Notes: generated by a model from the sequence alone, not told the origin. Positions 38,622-49,999 are shown, numbered from the stretch's first letter. The stretch is DNA of 64,000 nucleotides from Histomonas meleagridis (GCA_020186115.1 WSYJ01000081.1:248001-312000), one strand, 5' to 3'. Translations and numbers: made by a program.

Positions 38622-40360
38622 TTACCAGCAAGTTAAAAAAAGACTAGTATATTCACTTTTAGATGCAATAATAAGTTTCCTTTCCAATATTTTAATCAAT
38701 TCCCAAGTAATTTTTTGAATTATCACAAAACTAAATAATTGAAATAAATTTTAAATAAAACACATTAATATAATTAGCATTCATTAATTTTTTTTTTTTT
38801 TAAATGAATTAATTTAATAATTTCTGTGAAACCTTTTTGTGTTGCATAAATAAGTGCTGTATTAAATGTATTATGCTGTTACCAAATATTATTTTGTAAT
38901 ATCAAATTTTGTAAATAAATTTTAATTAAAACGCATTAATATCTTTAGCAGTAATATCAATTCCTTCATGTTCAAGAAGTAATTTAACTATTTCTATATG
39001 ACCATTTAAAGATGCTAAAATAAGTGCTGTTCTAAATATCTCAAATAATTTCCAAATATTATTTTGAAATATCAAATTATTAAAATAAATATCAAATAAT
39101 ATAAATAAATATCTGTAGCATTAACATTAATTTCTTCATGTTCAATAAGCAATTTAACGACTTCTATAATTCCATTTGCTGATACAATATTAAGTGGTGT
39201 ACAAAATATTTTGAATAATTTCCAAATATGATTTTGGAATATTATATTCATCCAACAAACATCAAACAAAACAAATAAATAGTTTTAAAATTAACATCTA
39301 TTCCTTCTTTTTCAAGAAGTAATTTAACTATTTCAGTATTCCCATCGAAAGATGCAATAATAAGTGCTGTTTCAAATGTTTGAAATAGTTTCCAAATATT
39401 ATATTATAATATTAAATTATTACAATAATTTATATATTAGACAGATAGAAATCTTTGATATTTATATTAATTCCTTCTTTCTCAAGAAGCAATTTAACTA
39501 TTTTTACATGACTATTTTGAGTTGCCAAAATAAGTGCTGAATCAAAGAATTTAAATAATTTCCTTATTTTATTTTCAAATAAAAAATTATTAAAATAAAT
39601 ATCGAATAAAACAAATAAACATTTTTAAAATTGATATCAATCCCTTCTTGTTTAAGAAGTAATTTAACAATTTCTATGTTACCTTTTTCTGATGCATCCA
39701 TAAGTATTGTGAAAAATAGTTTAAATAATTACGAAATACAATTTTGAGAGTGAAAATTATCGAAACAAATATATATAACATTAATATCAATCCCTTTTTG
39801 TTTAAGAAGCATTTTGAATATTATTATATTTTTATGTATATATGCAAAAAAGAGTGCTGTATCAAATAATTTAAATATATTCCATGTTATATTATGAAAA
39901 ATCAAATTATAAAAATAAATATCAAATAAAATAATTAAATATCTTTAGTATTAACATCAATTCCATCTAGCTCAAGAAGCAATTTAACTATTTCTGTGTA
40001 TCCTCTTGTGGTTGCAATACTAAGAGCTGTTAAGAACAATTTAAAGAATTTCCAAATATTAATTTAAAATAAAAAATTATTTAAGAAAATAGCTAATAAA
40101 ATAAATAAATATCTTTGGCATTGACATCAATTCCTTTATGTTTCAGGAGTAATTTAACTATTTCTTTATCACCTTCGATAGATGCAATCATAAGTGCTGT
40201 TTCAAATAATTTAAATAATTTCCAAGTATCATTTTGAAATATCAAAATATTAAAATAAATATCAAATTAAACAAACAAATATCTTTAGCATTAATATCAA
40301 TTCCTTTTTGTTCAAGAAGTAATTTAACTATGTCTGAATCATCTTCTTTAGATGCTAAAT
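38622..40360 (-). repeat. Array of single-ankyrin modules with spacers, locus 4
   Basis: About eleven modules on the minus strand follow the locus-4 coding block, opening near 40365, 40190, 40020, 39850, 39705, 39530, 39360, 39190, 39020, 38865 and 38690. Spacer blocks are those of loci 2 and 3 (ATTTATTTGTTTTATTTGAT, TTTTAATAATTT, GGAAATTATTTAAATTATTT). The last module is truncated (KLIIASKSEYTSLFLTCW) and ends at TAA 38622-38624. Each spacer is out of frame with the next module. Confidence 0.75.
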
Positions 40361-41626
40361 TTAGTGATGTATAAAATATTCAAAATGATTTCCAAATGTT
40401 ATTTTGAAATTAAAAATTATTAAAAGAAATATCAAATAAAACAAATAAAAATCTTTACTATTAACATCAATTCCTTGTTCGAGAAAATACTTAACAAGTT
40501 CTCTATTTCCAGATTTCGAGGAGATTACCAAAATATCATTGAGAATTTGATTATTTTGAAGATAAAAATTAACAAGCATTAAATTACCTGTCTTTGCAGC
40601 ATTGTTGATAACATAATTAGAAATACATGTATCCCATTTGTCTAAAAATGTTAAGAGTTCATAATTGTTATATTCTATGCATATTATCCTTAGGTAATTG
40701 ATTTTTTTATTATCAATTTCTTCTATATTGTTTTCATAAAGATATTTAAAGATATCATTTCGATGAAATTCTATTGCTGCTTCATATGCATCTTTAAATG
40801 TTGAATGATTTTGTTCACATAAATGAATAATTTCTTCATTTCCACCTGCAATTGCATATTTGCCTGTATTAACTACATTTGTATTATTCATAAGTAAATA
40901 TTTAAAACATTTAACAGAAGAAAAAAATGCTGCATAATCAATTAATGTAACATTTTCTTCATTAATAAATGAACATCTTTCATAAAGTGATGGTTCAATT
41001 GTTTGATTAAAATCAAAATTTGTTTGTGATGATATTTCTTGAAGTTTTTCTATTTCATCATTTCGAATTATCTTAGCAATTTCATTTGGATTAACTCCTT
41101 CTTTAATTAATTGCTTATGAAGTTTAAAATCATTCTTTGATAATTTTTCATAATTATCCAAAAAGTATTTTTGAACCAAATTAAAACTATTATATTTTTG
41201 AGTAATTTTATGAATAATTTTTTGGTTTTCTTTATCTGTTTTATAATGTGAAAAATATAAACTATTAATATTTCTTGTAATGCTGGTATCAACTAAATTC
41301 TTCTCAATAATTTTTTCTATAAAATAATATGATTCTTGAGAATTAAATTTGATTAAAACATTACAACAAATTTCAATTATTTGAAAATTATTTTTAATAA
41401 TTTCTTTTTCCTTTTGTTGCATTAATTCAATAAAATTTATATATACATTATCATCACATTTTTTTACGTGTGAACAAAATGCACTATAAATTAACCTGCT
41501 TAAAACAAAATTAAATGAATAGGGGTAATTTACGTCAAATAATTTTATTATTTGTTGAGTGGAAGACTCAAGACTTTCCTCGGTTAAATCGAATATTAAA
41601 TTTTGGAGTGTGGTAAGTGTATTCAT
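40361..41626 (-). CDS. DUF3447/ankyrin protein, first coding block, locus 4
   Basis: This is the best-preserved N terminus of the minus-strand family members. I choose the ATG at 41626 (MNTLTTLQNLIFDLTEES) because the other loci start similarly (MELSKSLQSIIFNLNEEN at 59495). The frame continues upstream to an ATG at 41761, but that part is hydrophobic and not shared. A helical N region is followed by DUF3447 (about 150-290: FKLHKQLIKEGVNPNEIAKI, LIDYAAFFSSVKCFKYLLMN, GKYAIAGGNEEIIHLCEQNH) and divergent ankyrin repeats ending LEQGIDVNSKD, after which the spacer begins. CCTTTT lies about 40 bp upstream. Function unknown. Confidence 0.85.
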   Translation of the reverse strand: MNTLTTLQNLIFDLTEESLESSTQQIIKLFDVNYPYSFNFVLSRLIYSAFCSHVKKCDDNVYINFIELMQQKEKEIIKNNFQIIEICCNVLIKFNSQESYYFIEKIIEKNLVDTSITRNINSLYFSHYKTDKENQKIIHKITQKYNSFNLVQKYFLDNYEKLSKNDFKLHKQLIKEGVNPNEIAKIIRNDEIEKLQEISSQTNFDFNQTIEPSLYERCSFINEENVTLIDYAAFFSSVKCFKYLLMNNTNVVNTGKYAIAGGNEEIIHLCEQNHSTFKDAYEAAIEFHRNDIFKYLYENNIEEIDNKKINYLRIICIEYNNYELLTFLDKWDTCISNYVINNAAKTGNLMLVNFYLQNNQILNDILVISSKSGNRELVKYFLEQGIDVNSKDFYLFYLIFLLIIFNFKITFGNHFEYFIHH

Positions 41627-41959
41627 GTGGTTCGATAGAATTTTTTTTCTTCCAAATAAAAGGCGCACGTTTATGGTTTTGAATACATAAATGGTCATTT
41701 CACACATCATTAGGAATAAGAAAAGATAAATTTGGTAGAAATACACTTCATGTGTATACATCGTATAAATTTATTCAATTATGATTTAAATTCGAGTTTG
41801 CCAGAACAATTCCGAACAAATCTCACAATCTTCTAAATGCATTATCACTTTATTAGTTTTAGGTATCTCCCTGATAACAAAATTTAATAAAAATTTATTT
41901 AACGCTTTGTTTTTATTTAAATTCTACAATAATGGAAGCAAATTAAAATACTTCAGCAA

Positions 41960-42645
41960 ATCATCAAATCAGGAGATTTTGCACAGATTATTTATGACCA
42001 TACCGGCGGATATATTTCATTAGATGATACTCTTACTGAAGTTGCAGCCCATTACACAGTCAATGAAGTCAATACCAGCCTCTCTTCAAGATGTAGTTAC
42101 ACATGGAGTGATTATGTAGCAGTATTTGTTGAAGATGAATACAAAATAAGCAGTGATCGATTAGCTTAAGCTGTGGGTATAACTCTTATGATCAACCAAA
42201 AGTTGGTTATGTCTCAAATCATTACATCGGTAAGGAACAAGATTATTCTCATTATGGACAAAACACACTTGCCAAATATACAGTTACTTTAAAGGGTGTT
42301 ACATATGCTAAAGGCGCTTATGGACTAGATAAGTACACTGATGATAATTTAATTGCTGCCATCTACAAATGGGGAAAAGGTTACTTATAAGGGAAATTGG
42401 AAAATGAAGACATGTTCATTTACCCAACTTCTTATTGGTTAACACGTGGTAAAGAGGTAACTCAAGAATTACTCGTTAAGTGCGGAGACATTCTCTTCTT
42501 TGGAGATAAAAGTAATCCAAACGTAGCAAATAACCGGTCATCAACCCATCGATGGAAGAATCGCCGTCTTCAGTGCTACAAAGCCAGAAGAAATGTTCGA
42601 GGAAGTTTTCATTGACGATTATATAATTGGAATCAGAACTTAATT
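41960..42645 (+). pseudogene. Frame-broken gene of unknown type
   Basis: Three successive open pieces in different frames have protein-like composition: TGGYISLDDTLTEVAAHYTV through CSYTWSDYVAVFVEDEYKIS (about 42000-42168); CGYNSYDQPKVGYVSNHYIG through YTVTLKGVTYAKGAYGLDKY to KWGKGYL (about 42170-42390); and GKLENEDMFIYPTSYWLTRG through KCGDILFFGDKSNPNVA (about 42391-42530). A third frame then gives ITGHQPIDGRIAVFSATKPE and MFEEVFIDDYIIGIRT to about 42642. They read as one protein of about 220 residues with two or three lesions. The CGDILFFGD string recalls NlpC/P60 or amidase folds, but this is weak. Confidence 0.5.
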
Positions 42646-43274
42646 ATACTAATAAAAAGTATTTCCTTAAGTAAATGTATTTATGCAGTGTGAATATAAT
42701 CGAATTGGAATTATGTTAAACATTTGCACGTTATGTTCAGTAAAGAAAAGAAATGAATTCCATATGACAAGCATTTGATTATAATTTACGTAAATTATAT
42801 GATGGCATTGTTCCATAAGAAATGTAATAAATTTTAGTCAGAGTTAAACTTGGAATCATACTTTCAGTTACTTAGGTGAAAATGAACATGCATTTTTTTA
42901 TTTCTTAATATATTTTAATTAATTGACTTTTTTTAGACAGAAGTTGTGTTAGAATTTCGATTTTGCTAATACCTAAAATCATATTAATATGTTAAAAAGA
43001 ACACAAATATGCAAACTCTTATAAATCAGTTTATAAATATTTTCATATTATTCTCGATTTTTTCTGTTATTATTTGGTCTCCAATTAACCTCAAATTCAA
43101 CGTTGAACATTGCCTTACAAAAAGCTTTATCGTTATTCGTATTTTGATTTTCAGTTTATTCCAAAAGTGACTTTAGTCTTTTTCCTGAACTATCATTTCG
43201 GATATTCAAAAAGTTGTTGCCATTTAAGATGATTTTGTATACAAAAAGTTCGTAGAAAAAAGCCCAAAAAATTT

Positions 43275-43455
43275 TTGTTGATGGAATTATCTCATAGCCA
43301 GACTATCAAATACAAAGAAAACATCCAGATATTACAAAACCTTGAAAAAAATATTTATATCTTAAATGAAGTTGATTAACTTGTTGCAAAAGGGGAAGGA
43401 ATCTTTGAACAATATCATTTCTTCAAATATATAAGTTACATTACTAATGACTAAA
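43275..43455 (+). pseudogene. DUF3447 N-terminal relic
   Basis: From the ATG at 43282 the sequence reads MELSHSQTIKYKENIQILQN then LEKNIYILNEVD and stop. This is a copy of the extreme N terminus of the locus-2 protein (KYNENLHILQELEKIIFDLNED). After the stop a further open piece reads KGEGIFEQYHFFKYISYITND. There is no downstream DUF3447. It is a dead fragment. Confidence 0.6.
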
Positions 43456-43954
43456 ATAATTTTTATTGGAAAAAATAACATGTTATTCTTTAATAAATAA
43501 AGTGCGAGTTGCCTACAAACATAATTTATTTTTCCTTAATGAAAAAAATTCGATTTGAAGTCTACCCCATCAAAAATTAATTTCCTACATCCTAATTAGG
43601 CTTTCAAGCATTTTACTTTCATTATCAAAAACATACTTATAATGAAATTTTACAAAGATTTCAAATTGTTTAAGACCAAAAAAATTCAGAACAACCGTCT
43701 AGGAAACCGTTTAAAATGTGGGCTTGCATGAAACATTCTATAGACAGAAATTATAAAATAAGTTAAGCAAATACTGTAGCATTATTCATATATAGTATAT
43801 TTAATAATATATATTTTACATAGTTTCATTGTATTTAAATTTGAAATATTCGCAATAATCCTATCTTTCGATCACTTCACTGAGGAGAACGTTATAATTC
43901 AAATTTTTTTCTCTTTTCACTGCAACTTAACCAGGAATTGGTTCGTCTTGAATA

Positions 43955-44241
43955 GCCAATGAAAGCAATCCTCTCAGTGATGAAATAAAGAAGCAAATCA
44001 GATCAGCCTTATTAGATTATATTAGCAATCCGAATCCTTCAATATCAATAAAAACTATCCAATATTTTGCAAAACATGGGAAAGATATTGAACTTGGAAG
44101 ATTAAAAGCAATACCAAGTTGTGCTGATACGATAGCTCCTCATATACCTTACAGTGCTGATGATTATAAAGATATCCATACAAGGAAAAAGATACGAACA
44201 GGATATTTAATGAAGATAATGGAAATTTTCAATGTGAACTG
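43955..44241 (+). pseudogene. Orphan 3' ORF fragment
   Basis: The frame is open for about 95 codons without a starting ATG and ends at a TGA (44239-44241). It contains NPLSDEIKKQIRSALLDYIS, KTIQYFAKHGKDIELGRLKA, CADTIAPHIPYSADDYKDIH and RTGYLMKIMEIFN. The composition is that of a real protein. No family is recognised. Confidence 0.35.
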
Positions 44242-44244
44242 ATT

Positions 44245-45540
44245 TAACGTCTTCAATTTTAAATGAATTTATCTTTATCCAAAATGTGTTAATAGAGTTT
44301 ATATTTAGAATATATGCTCACAAAATGTATTATAATAAAGAAACAAAATAGCGCTTAGAAAAAATGATCCCTTATGAAAAACCGAATACTCAATAAAAAA
44401 TTTTTTCTCATTAATTTTATGAAATTATTTTGAGATACATTATGTATAAATGTATTGCCAATATTATATTAAATGCAAATATTGAAAAATAATTATATAG
44501 GCTGAGTTAAAATAACTTTTTTTTTAATTAATTTTTCATTAAACAATGCATTATAAGATTTCCCTCTGTAAGATTTTTTATTTAAGGATATATCTAGCTC
44601 TGCAAACTGCATTAATATTATACAGATTTTTAAAATATTTCAGGCGTCCAGTTTTGAGAAAAATGCGCCTGAATTACATGTGCTGAAATATACCACATAT
44701 GATGAAACCTACTTTTTAAAATTTTTTTTATGAAACAATATCAAAAATTGAATAAACTCATAGAAAATATTGACAATATATGACGATGCATTTTCTTAAT
44801 CACTTTTTGTTAAATTTAACCCCTTTTGAAAAATTGGAGTTTTTTCTTGTTCAAAGGTATTTTTCACTGTACTAAATTACATTACAAATTTTAATTAATA
44901 AAAATAATATTTCTAGTCACATGGCGGCATAAAAGTTCTTCAGAATACGAGCGATACATTAATTATATTATGTTTTAAGAGAAAAATAGAAAAAAGTCAC
45001 TCCTATATTAGAAGATATTTTGTGATTACGATAATAACCGCTCTGATTTAAAAGTGGCAACGGTACCGTTATTTAAGGTACCCCTAGTATGAGGAACATA
45101 TAATTAACATTTTAATAATATTTTCTTTACCAAAATGATGATTGTTAAATTTTATCAAAATTAATGATAAGATTAGATAGGGGAATTGACACAGAAAAAA
45201 ACCAAATGAATAATATTTTTAAATTGGGATTTGATTTTTGCCTTTGCTATAATACTTAAGCGGCTCATATTTAAATTTGAATGAAAAAAAGAATAAAAAT
45301 CAGAAGTTGAGAAGCTGTTCCAACTTGAGTTTTGGAAAACATTTTAAATTTTTTTAAAAAATTTTCCATAAATAAAGAAAAAAGCAATTTTTATTAAGTT
45401 ATTTCTTCAACTCGATTTTTTGATGATGCAAAAGAGAAAATCAAATTTAGATAAATAATTTCAGTATTTATGTTTAAATGTTGTGTACTTCAAGTTTCAA
45501 ATTAATGTTAAATATAGAGGTGAAATTATTTTTAAATCAT
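44245..45540. other. Gene-poor AT-rich region with an isolated promoter-like box
   Basis: I find no gene. At about 45045-45085 the sequence GGCAACGGTACCGTTATT, followed by AAGGTACCCC, combines a 12-bp palindrome (AACGGTACCGTT) with a GGTACCCC box and, on the minus strand, GCCACTTTT. These are the elements seen directly before genes elsewhere in the window, but here no open frame follows on either strand. Confidence 0.4.
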
Positions 45541-45543
45541 GAT

Positions 45544-45909
45544 TTAATAAATTGAAATTGTTTGATTCACAATAAATGCCTTTTGCTTTGAAGTGTCGGC
45601 ATAAATGTGTACAGAAGAGTGGAACGTTTTGATTTTGTTGTTTACCATAACAGTTCCAATAATTGAAGTCATTGTCCATAAATTTGAACCAGGTATAATC
45701 TGCGTTTCAAACCCTTTTGTCTTAAATGATTGTGATTTTTCATTTTCCCAAAAAGAAGATATATTTGTTTTTCCCACAATTGAATGTCCATTAAAGCATA
45801 ACTGAGAATTTTGACTATAATAATCCATTGCTTCTTTTTTATTGGAAGACAGCTTAGAAAAGAAAACATTGGCAACGTTTTCAGAAATTGCAAATGCTTC
45901 TTGTTCCAT
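45544..45909 (-). CDS. NTF2-like protein (NXT1/p15 or NTF2 type)
   Basis: The 121-residue protein fits a single NTF2 fold. It has helices EQEAFAISENVANVFFSKLS, SQNSQLCFNGHSIVGKTNIS (family: ..TLVWNGNAVSGQESLSEFF), FWENEKSQSFKTKGFETQII and C-terminal strands TSIIGTVMVNNKIKTFHSSV with KAFIVNQTISIY. NXT1 works with the mRNA exporter TAP; NTF2 imports Ran-GDP. By eye the hydrophobic FNGHSIVGK part is nearer NXT1, but I cannot separate the two. The start is the ATG at 45909; the longer frame starts from TTG. Confidence 0.65.
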   Translation of the reverse strand: MEQEAFAISENVANVFFSKLSSNKKEAMDYYSQNSQLCFNGHSIVGKTNISSFWENEKSQSFKTKGFETQIIPGSNLWTMTSIIGTVMVNNKIKTFHSSVHIYADTSKQKAFIVNQTISIY

Positions 45910-46328
45910 TTTGGCAGAGGAATTGAGAAACTTTGTTTGCACCTCCAAAGAAAAAATCCAAAACAAAGCTTTATAAAGCTGCTAGCAAAATATTATTTTC
46001 ACTTTAGATACAAATATAAGTGTGCTAGTATACCAACTAACAAACTGGTTAGTTGATATTACAAGTGGCTATATTGGAGATCATTTTTTAAAAAATACAA
46101 AAACCAAAAATTAAAAATAAAAAAAAAAATTGTTTTGGGTGATATTGCTATAGCCAATTTTGTGTTAGTTTGTATTGGACATTCTCCGAATATAAATTGT
46201 TGTTTGAAATTAAATTAATTTCCATTTTTATTGTGTCACTATTGCTTTACATATGTAACAAAACATTTCATTTACTTTTATTTAATGATTTGATTACATA
46301 TTTAAGTAAAATCAATACGTGTTTTTGT
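45910..46328. other. Intergenic region with a hairpin
   Basis: A perfect 8-bp stem CAACTAAC-AAACTG-GTTAGTTG occurs at about 46036-46057, upstream of the NTF2-like gene. The remainder is AT-rich, the last part being the 3' flank of the aldo-keto reductase. Confidence 0.4.
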
Positions 46329-47183
46329 TTAATCATCAAATTTTCGGGCTCTAATTGCCTTTATTTGCTCAAGGTCATAATGGTCGATTAGCTCGCTCTT
46401 ACCAGTATCTAAAGTTGCGATTTTCTCCATTTCTTCTTTTGTGATTTCGAAATCCCAAACATCCAAATTTTCAAGCAAACGATCCTTATGAACAGTTTTT
46501 GGAATTACAATTATACCTCTTTGGATATTCCATCGAAGCATTACTTGTGCAACTGTTTTATTATGATTCTTTGCAATTTCCATTAATATTGGATTTTCAA
46601 AGACACCTCTTTTGGCTTGAGCAAGTGGTGACCATGCCTCACACTTAACGCCCAATTCTTCCATATGTACACGTGCATATTCTTTTTGATATAATGGATG
46701 ACATTCAACTTGATTAACTGCGGGGGCAACTTTGTTATTTAGAACCAAATCCAAAAGGCGGTCTGGATAAAAGTTCGAAACGCCAATTGCTCTGATTTTA
46801 CCAGATTCATACAATTCTGTCATTGCACGCCATGAACCATAATAATCTCCGTATGGAAGATGGATTAAATATAGATCAATGTAATCAAGCCCAAGTCTTT
46901 TCAATGATTTTTCAAATGCTATTTTTGTTTTTTCATAACCAGCATTTTGGGGTGCAAATAATTTTGTGGTGATAAAAAGTTCTTCTCGTGGAACACCACA
47001 TTCTTTAATGGCTTCTCCAACAGCCTCTTCATTACCATAAGATGCTGCTGTATCAATTAATCGATATCCTGCTTTTATGGCTTCAATAACAATTTCTTTA
47101 CATTGCTTTGGATCACGAATTTGGTAGACACCAAAACCTAACATTGGAATTTCAACTCCATTATTTAATGTTGTTGTTTTCAT
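46329..47183 (-). CDS. Aldo-keto reductase
   Basis: The 284-residue protein is a typical (beta/alpha)8 aldo-keto reductase. It has GYRLIDTAASYGNEEAVGEA with the catalytic Asp and Tyr, the Lys in ELFITTKLF, the His in LIHLPYGDYYGSW, GKIRAIGVSNFYPDRL, VNQVECHPLYQK, EAWSPLAQ and the NADP-binding segment IVIPKTVHKDRLLENLDVWD. It resembles bacterial and protist 2,5-diketogluconate reductase or prostaglandin F synthase members of AKR family 5. It reduces aldehydes or ketones with NADPH; the natural substrate cannot be told. Such genes in trichomonads are often thought to be of bacterial origin. The start is the ATG at 47183. Confidence 0.94.
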   Translation of the reverse strand: MKTTTLNNGVEIPMLGFGVYQIRDPKQCKEIVIEAIKAGYRLIDTAASYGNEEAVGEAIKECGVPREELFITTKLFAPQNAGYEKTKIAFEKSLKRLGLDYIDLYLIHLPYGDYYGSWRAMTELYESGKIRAIGVSNFYPDRLLDLVLNNKVAPAVNQVECHPLYQKEYARVHMEELGVKCEAWSPLAQAKRGVFENPILMEIAKNHNKTVAQVMLRWNIQRGIIVIPKTVHKDRLLENLDVWDFEITKEEMEKIATLDTGKSELIDHYDLEQIKAIRARKFDD

Positions 47184-47731
47184 TTAAGAAAGTGATGTGA
47201 TTTAAATTCAATTTGAATTCAAAAATCGGCTTCATTCATTCAAAATCATGTAAATTATTCAAAATTTATCGTCAAAAAATGCCCCCAACAAAAACTAAAT
47301 ATCTATGAATTGTGTAACTTTTATTCTAATATATTTAAAGTACTTGAATTGTGAGTGTTTAGTGTAAAAATTCACTTAGATCAAAGACATATCTTAAAAA
47401 AATGATTAAATATGTTTGAATCTTCTTTTTTCTTATTATTTAAGTAGTACAACTATTTTTTACTTAAGATGTTTATATCAAAAATAGCAACTGAACCAAA
47501 CAAACAAATGTTTGGTTCAATTATAAATTTCATAATCTCCAAAAATATACTTACTATGACCTAATCTATTAGAGAAGATATTGTTTTAAGATTAAATTAC
47601 TATTCTATAAGCTCACAATGGTATTTTTATTCATATGAATCGCTCATTTCGAATTTATCTTATATGCATTTGTTAATCAACCACACACAACATGTAAAAT
47701 TCTTTATTCTAATCTCAAATAAAAGCGAAAG
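47184..47731. other. Intergenic region
   Basis: No coding potential is seen. It contains the direct repeat ACAAATGTTTGGTTCAA-like / CTGAACCAAACAAACAAATG around 47490-47520, which can form a short hairpin (GAACCAAAC...GTTTGGTTC). Confidence 0.4.
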
Positions 47732-48964
47732 TCACTCACTACCAAACATTTTTTGGAGTAATCCTCTGATGTCTGGCTTTTCTGCACTATCGCCATCTGC
47801 ATTACCTTGTTGTGTATCTGGAGGGTTAAATGGTGATTTCTTTTCTGTTGCTTCAGGCTTTGTTATAGTTTGTTGTTGTTGAGTCTGATCGTTCTGTTGC
47901 GGTTGAAGCGGTTGCGGTTGTTGTTGCGGCGGTTGCGGTTGTGGAGGTTGTGGCGGCGGTTGTTGGTACTGTTGTTGAGGCGGTTGTTGTTGCATATACT
48001 GCTGTTGGTAGTACTCTTGATTCACAGGGGGGTACTGTTGTGGTGGATAAGGGTACGCCATACCATATGGTTGTGGAGGATAACCCATATATATAAATCC
48101 TGGATTCATATATGAATATGGATATGGGTATGGATATGGTTGCCCCGGATATGGGCCTTGGTAGTTTTGATAGTTTTGTTCGTAGTTGTCATCTCTTCTT
48201 CCTTTAGAATTATCATTTCGATATCGATCTTCTTTTCGTCTGTTGTTACGAGAACGTTCGGCTCTTCGACGTTCGTCGCGTTCACGTTCAGTTTCTGTAG
48301 GACGACTCTTTTGGTCGTCATCATCTTCAAGATTAAATACAACTTCAGTTTTGATATCATGAATCTCAACAGTACCAGATTCTTCAACAGCTTTCTTGGC
48401 CGCTCGAAGATCATAATACTTGACAACAAACTCATTTTCGCTTTTTTCAATAAAATCGCTAATTTCACCAAATTTCGAAAATGCCTCTTGGACCTCATCT
48501 TTGGTAACAGTTTGTTCTCCGGGTGAAATCTTAACAGTTATCGTAGAACATGTTTGAGTAGGGTCGAAATTTGCATCAGGTGATGAATATGCAAATGAAG
48601 TGTGGATTTCTCGGTTTTGAATATTGCGACCCTCAAGTCCATCAACAGCTTTTTTAGCATCACGAGAATCATAAAAAGTAATAAAAGCTATTCCTTTTTG
48701 ATTAACACGGCTAAAAGTTAAAAATACTTCTCCAAATTCAGAAGCTATCTCTTTGAGTTTTTGTGTACTTAACTTTGAGTCTAGGTTACGAAGGAAAACA
48801 GTATGAATTGGTGAAATATCAAGATTTTCTCTTCTCAATTCTGCTTTTTGCCGAATCGGCTGAACATTTTTATTTTCAACATGTTGTGATTTACCATAAT
48901 CTTGATTTAAGCTGTCAGGCTGATTAATCCTTTCATATGGCCTTACTTTTGAACCTTTATTCAT
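47732..48964 (-). CDS. Two-RRM RNA-binding protein of Mei2-like type with Gln/Pro-rich tail
   Basis: The 410-residue protein has RRM1 (about 54-125: TVFLRNLDSKLSTQKLKEIA, GIAFITFYDSRDAKKAVDGL) and RRM2 (about 138-213: STITVKISPGEQTVTKDEVQ, EFVVKYYDLRAAKKAVEES). The 'YYDxRAAxxA' RNP1 context is typical of Mei2-like proteins, though the third RRM of Mei2 is missing. An Arg-rich RERDERRRAERSRNNRRKED segment follows, then a tail with PYPYPYPYS and PPQ/QQ repeats and a final DIRGLLQKMFGSE helix. A role in mRNA regulation is likely. The start is the ATG at 48964. CAAAAGTGACAA abuts it, with CCGTTTAT further upstream. Confidence 0.85.
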   Translation of the reverse strand: MNKGSKVRPYERINQPDSLNQDYGKSQHVENKNVQPIRQKAELRRENLDISPIHTVFLRNLDSKLSTQKLKEIASEFGEVFLTFSRVNQKGIAFITFYDSRDAKKAVDGLEGRNIQNREIHTSFAYSSPDANFDPTQTCSTITVKISPGEQTVTKDEVQEAFSKFGEISDFIEKSENEFVVKYYDLRAAKKAVEESGTVEIHDIKTEVVFNLEDDDDQKSRPTETERERDERRRAERSRNNRRKEDRYRNDNSKGRRDDNYEQNYQNYQGPYPGQPYPYPYPYSYMNPGFIYMGYPPQPYGMAYPYPPQQYPPVNQEYYQQQYMQQQPPQQQYQQPPPQPPQPQPPQQQPQPLQPQQNDQTQQQQTITKPEATEKKSPFNPPDTQQGNADGDSAEKPDIRGLLQKMFGSE

Positions 48965-49590
48965 TTGTCACTTTTGGCCCATTCTTTCAATATAATCATA
49001 AACGGCCCAACAATTTTCTTTCTGGGTTGTTGAAGAGTAAGTCTAATAATTTTAAACTGTTTTTATTTAAAACACTCAATAGTCTAAATAATAAGCAAGT
49101 TTTATGTTCGATAATTTATGCGAATTTCTAAGTTTTTAAGTACTTATGCTTCATTTTCTGCATGTTATGTGACCGAGTATTAATACAAACGTGGTGTGAA
49201 AATTGTATCAAAAAGTTTACTTAGATGGCGCAAAACAATAACGTTGTAACCTTTTTCTCATTTATTTATTAATCTTTATTATATTTTCTGAACTAAGTTG
49301 TGATAAATTAAAACACCTTTTTCATAAAGTGTGTTAAATACTTATTTATATCTATTAGAGCCTTGAAAGATCTTAAAAATTATCGGATAGTTGTGAACGA
49401 TAATTGGAAAGCTATTTGAATATTTGAACATCTATATCTTTTTATATGTTTATATTATAACTTCATATATATATTGGTGATCATTAAAAAACTTTATGAA
49501 TTAGTATTGTTATTCCATTGCTTGGAATCATTAGCTTCATCACAATGTGATCATTGAGTAATTTACACCACTTTTATAAAGTCCGATAAG
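48965..49590. other. Intergenic region
   Basis: The gene-proximal 60 bp carry CAAAAGTGAC and GGCCGTTTATG boxes of the RRM gene (minus strand). The rest is AT-rich with no gene. Confidence 0.4.
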
Positions 49591-49594
49591 GTTT

Positions 49595-49995
49595 CGAATT
49601 GTGATGATAAGTGCTATTTTATATAAATTATTTTTAATAATTTCGGTATATTACTTTAAAATATTAAAATATTTATTAATAAAAACATTAAACAAAATGA
49701 ATTAAGATCTTCGATATTAATAACATTTTCATGTGAAAGAGTACATTTAACAAGCTTGATATATTTTGATTTATTCTAGAATATGATAACTATTTCATTT
49801 GAAGGAATTGCTTTACAAATTACAAATTTTCATAAAGATTTTTAAATTGTTTGACGGAAATCATAATTATTTTGTAATGCTATTTCTTAACTTTTTTGTA
49901 TTTCATTTGCATTAACTCCTTCTTTACTTAATTGGAGTTCCTAATCATTCCTTGAAAGTCCATCATAGTTAAAGAATAATAGGAAAATGATCCAT
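49595..49995 (-). pseudogene. DUF3447/ankyrin relic
   Basis: Read on the minus strand this region gives NYDGLSRND-stop-ELQLSKEGVNANEIQKS (functional copies: NYEELSKNDFELHKELIKEG, then VNPNEIAKI). Then come LQNNYDFRQTI and KYIKLVKCTLSHENVINIED followed by a spacer and a stump of a next module (ALIIT). Many stops are present. It is a strongly decayed family member in the same orientation as locus 4. Confidence 0.65.
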
Positions 49996-49999
49996 TTGT

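Noticed and set aside
41627-41761. Upstream ATG of ankyrin locus 4 (extra hydrophobic N terminus)
   Set aside because: It is not shared with the other loci, which start at the equivalent of 41626; I cannot exclude a signal anchor, but see no support.
48140-48526. Plus-strand ORFs opposite the RRM gene
   Set aside because: Shadow frames of a Gln/Arg-rich coding region.
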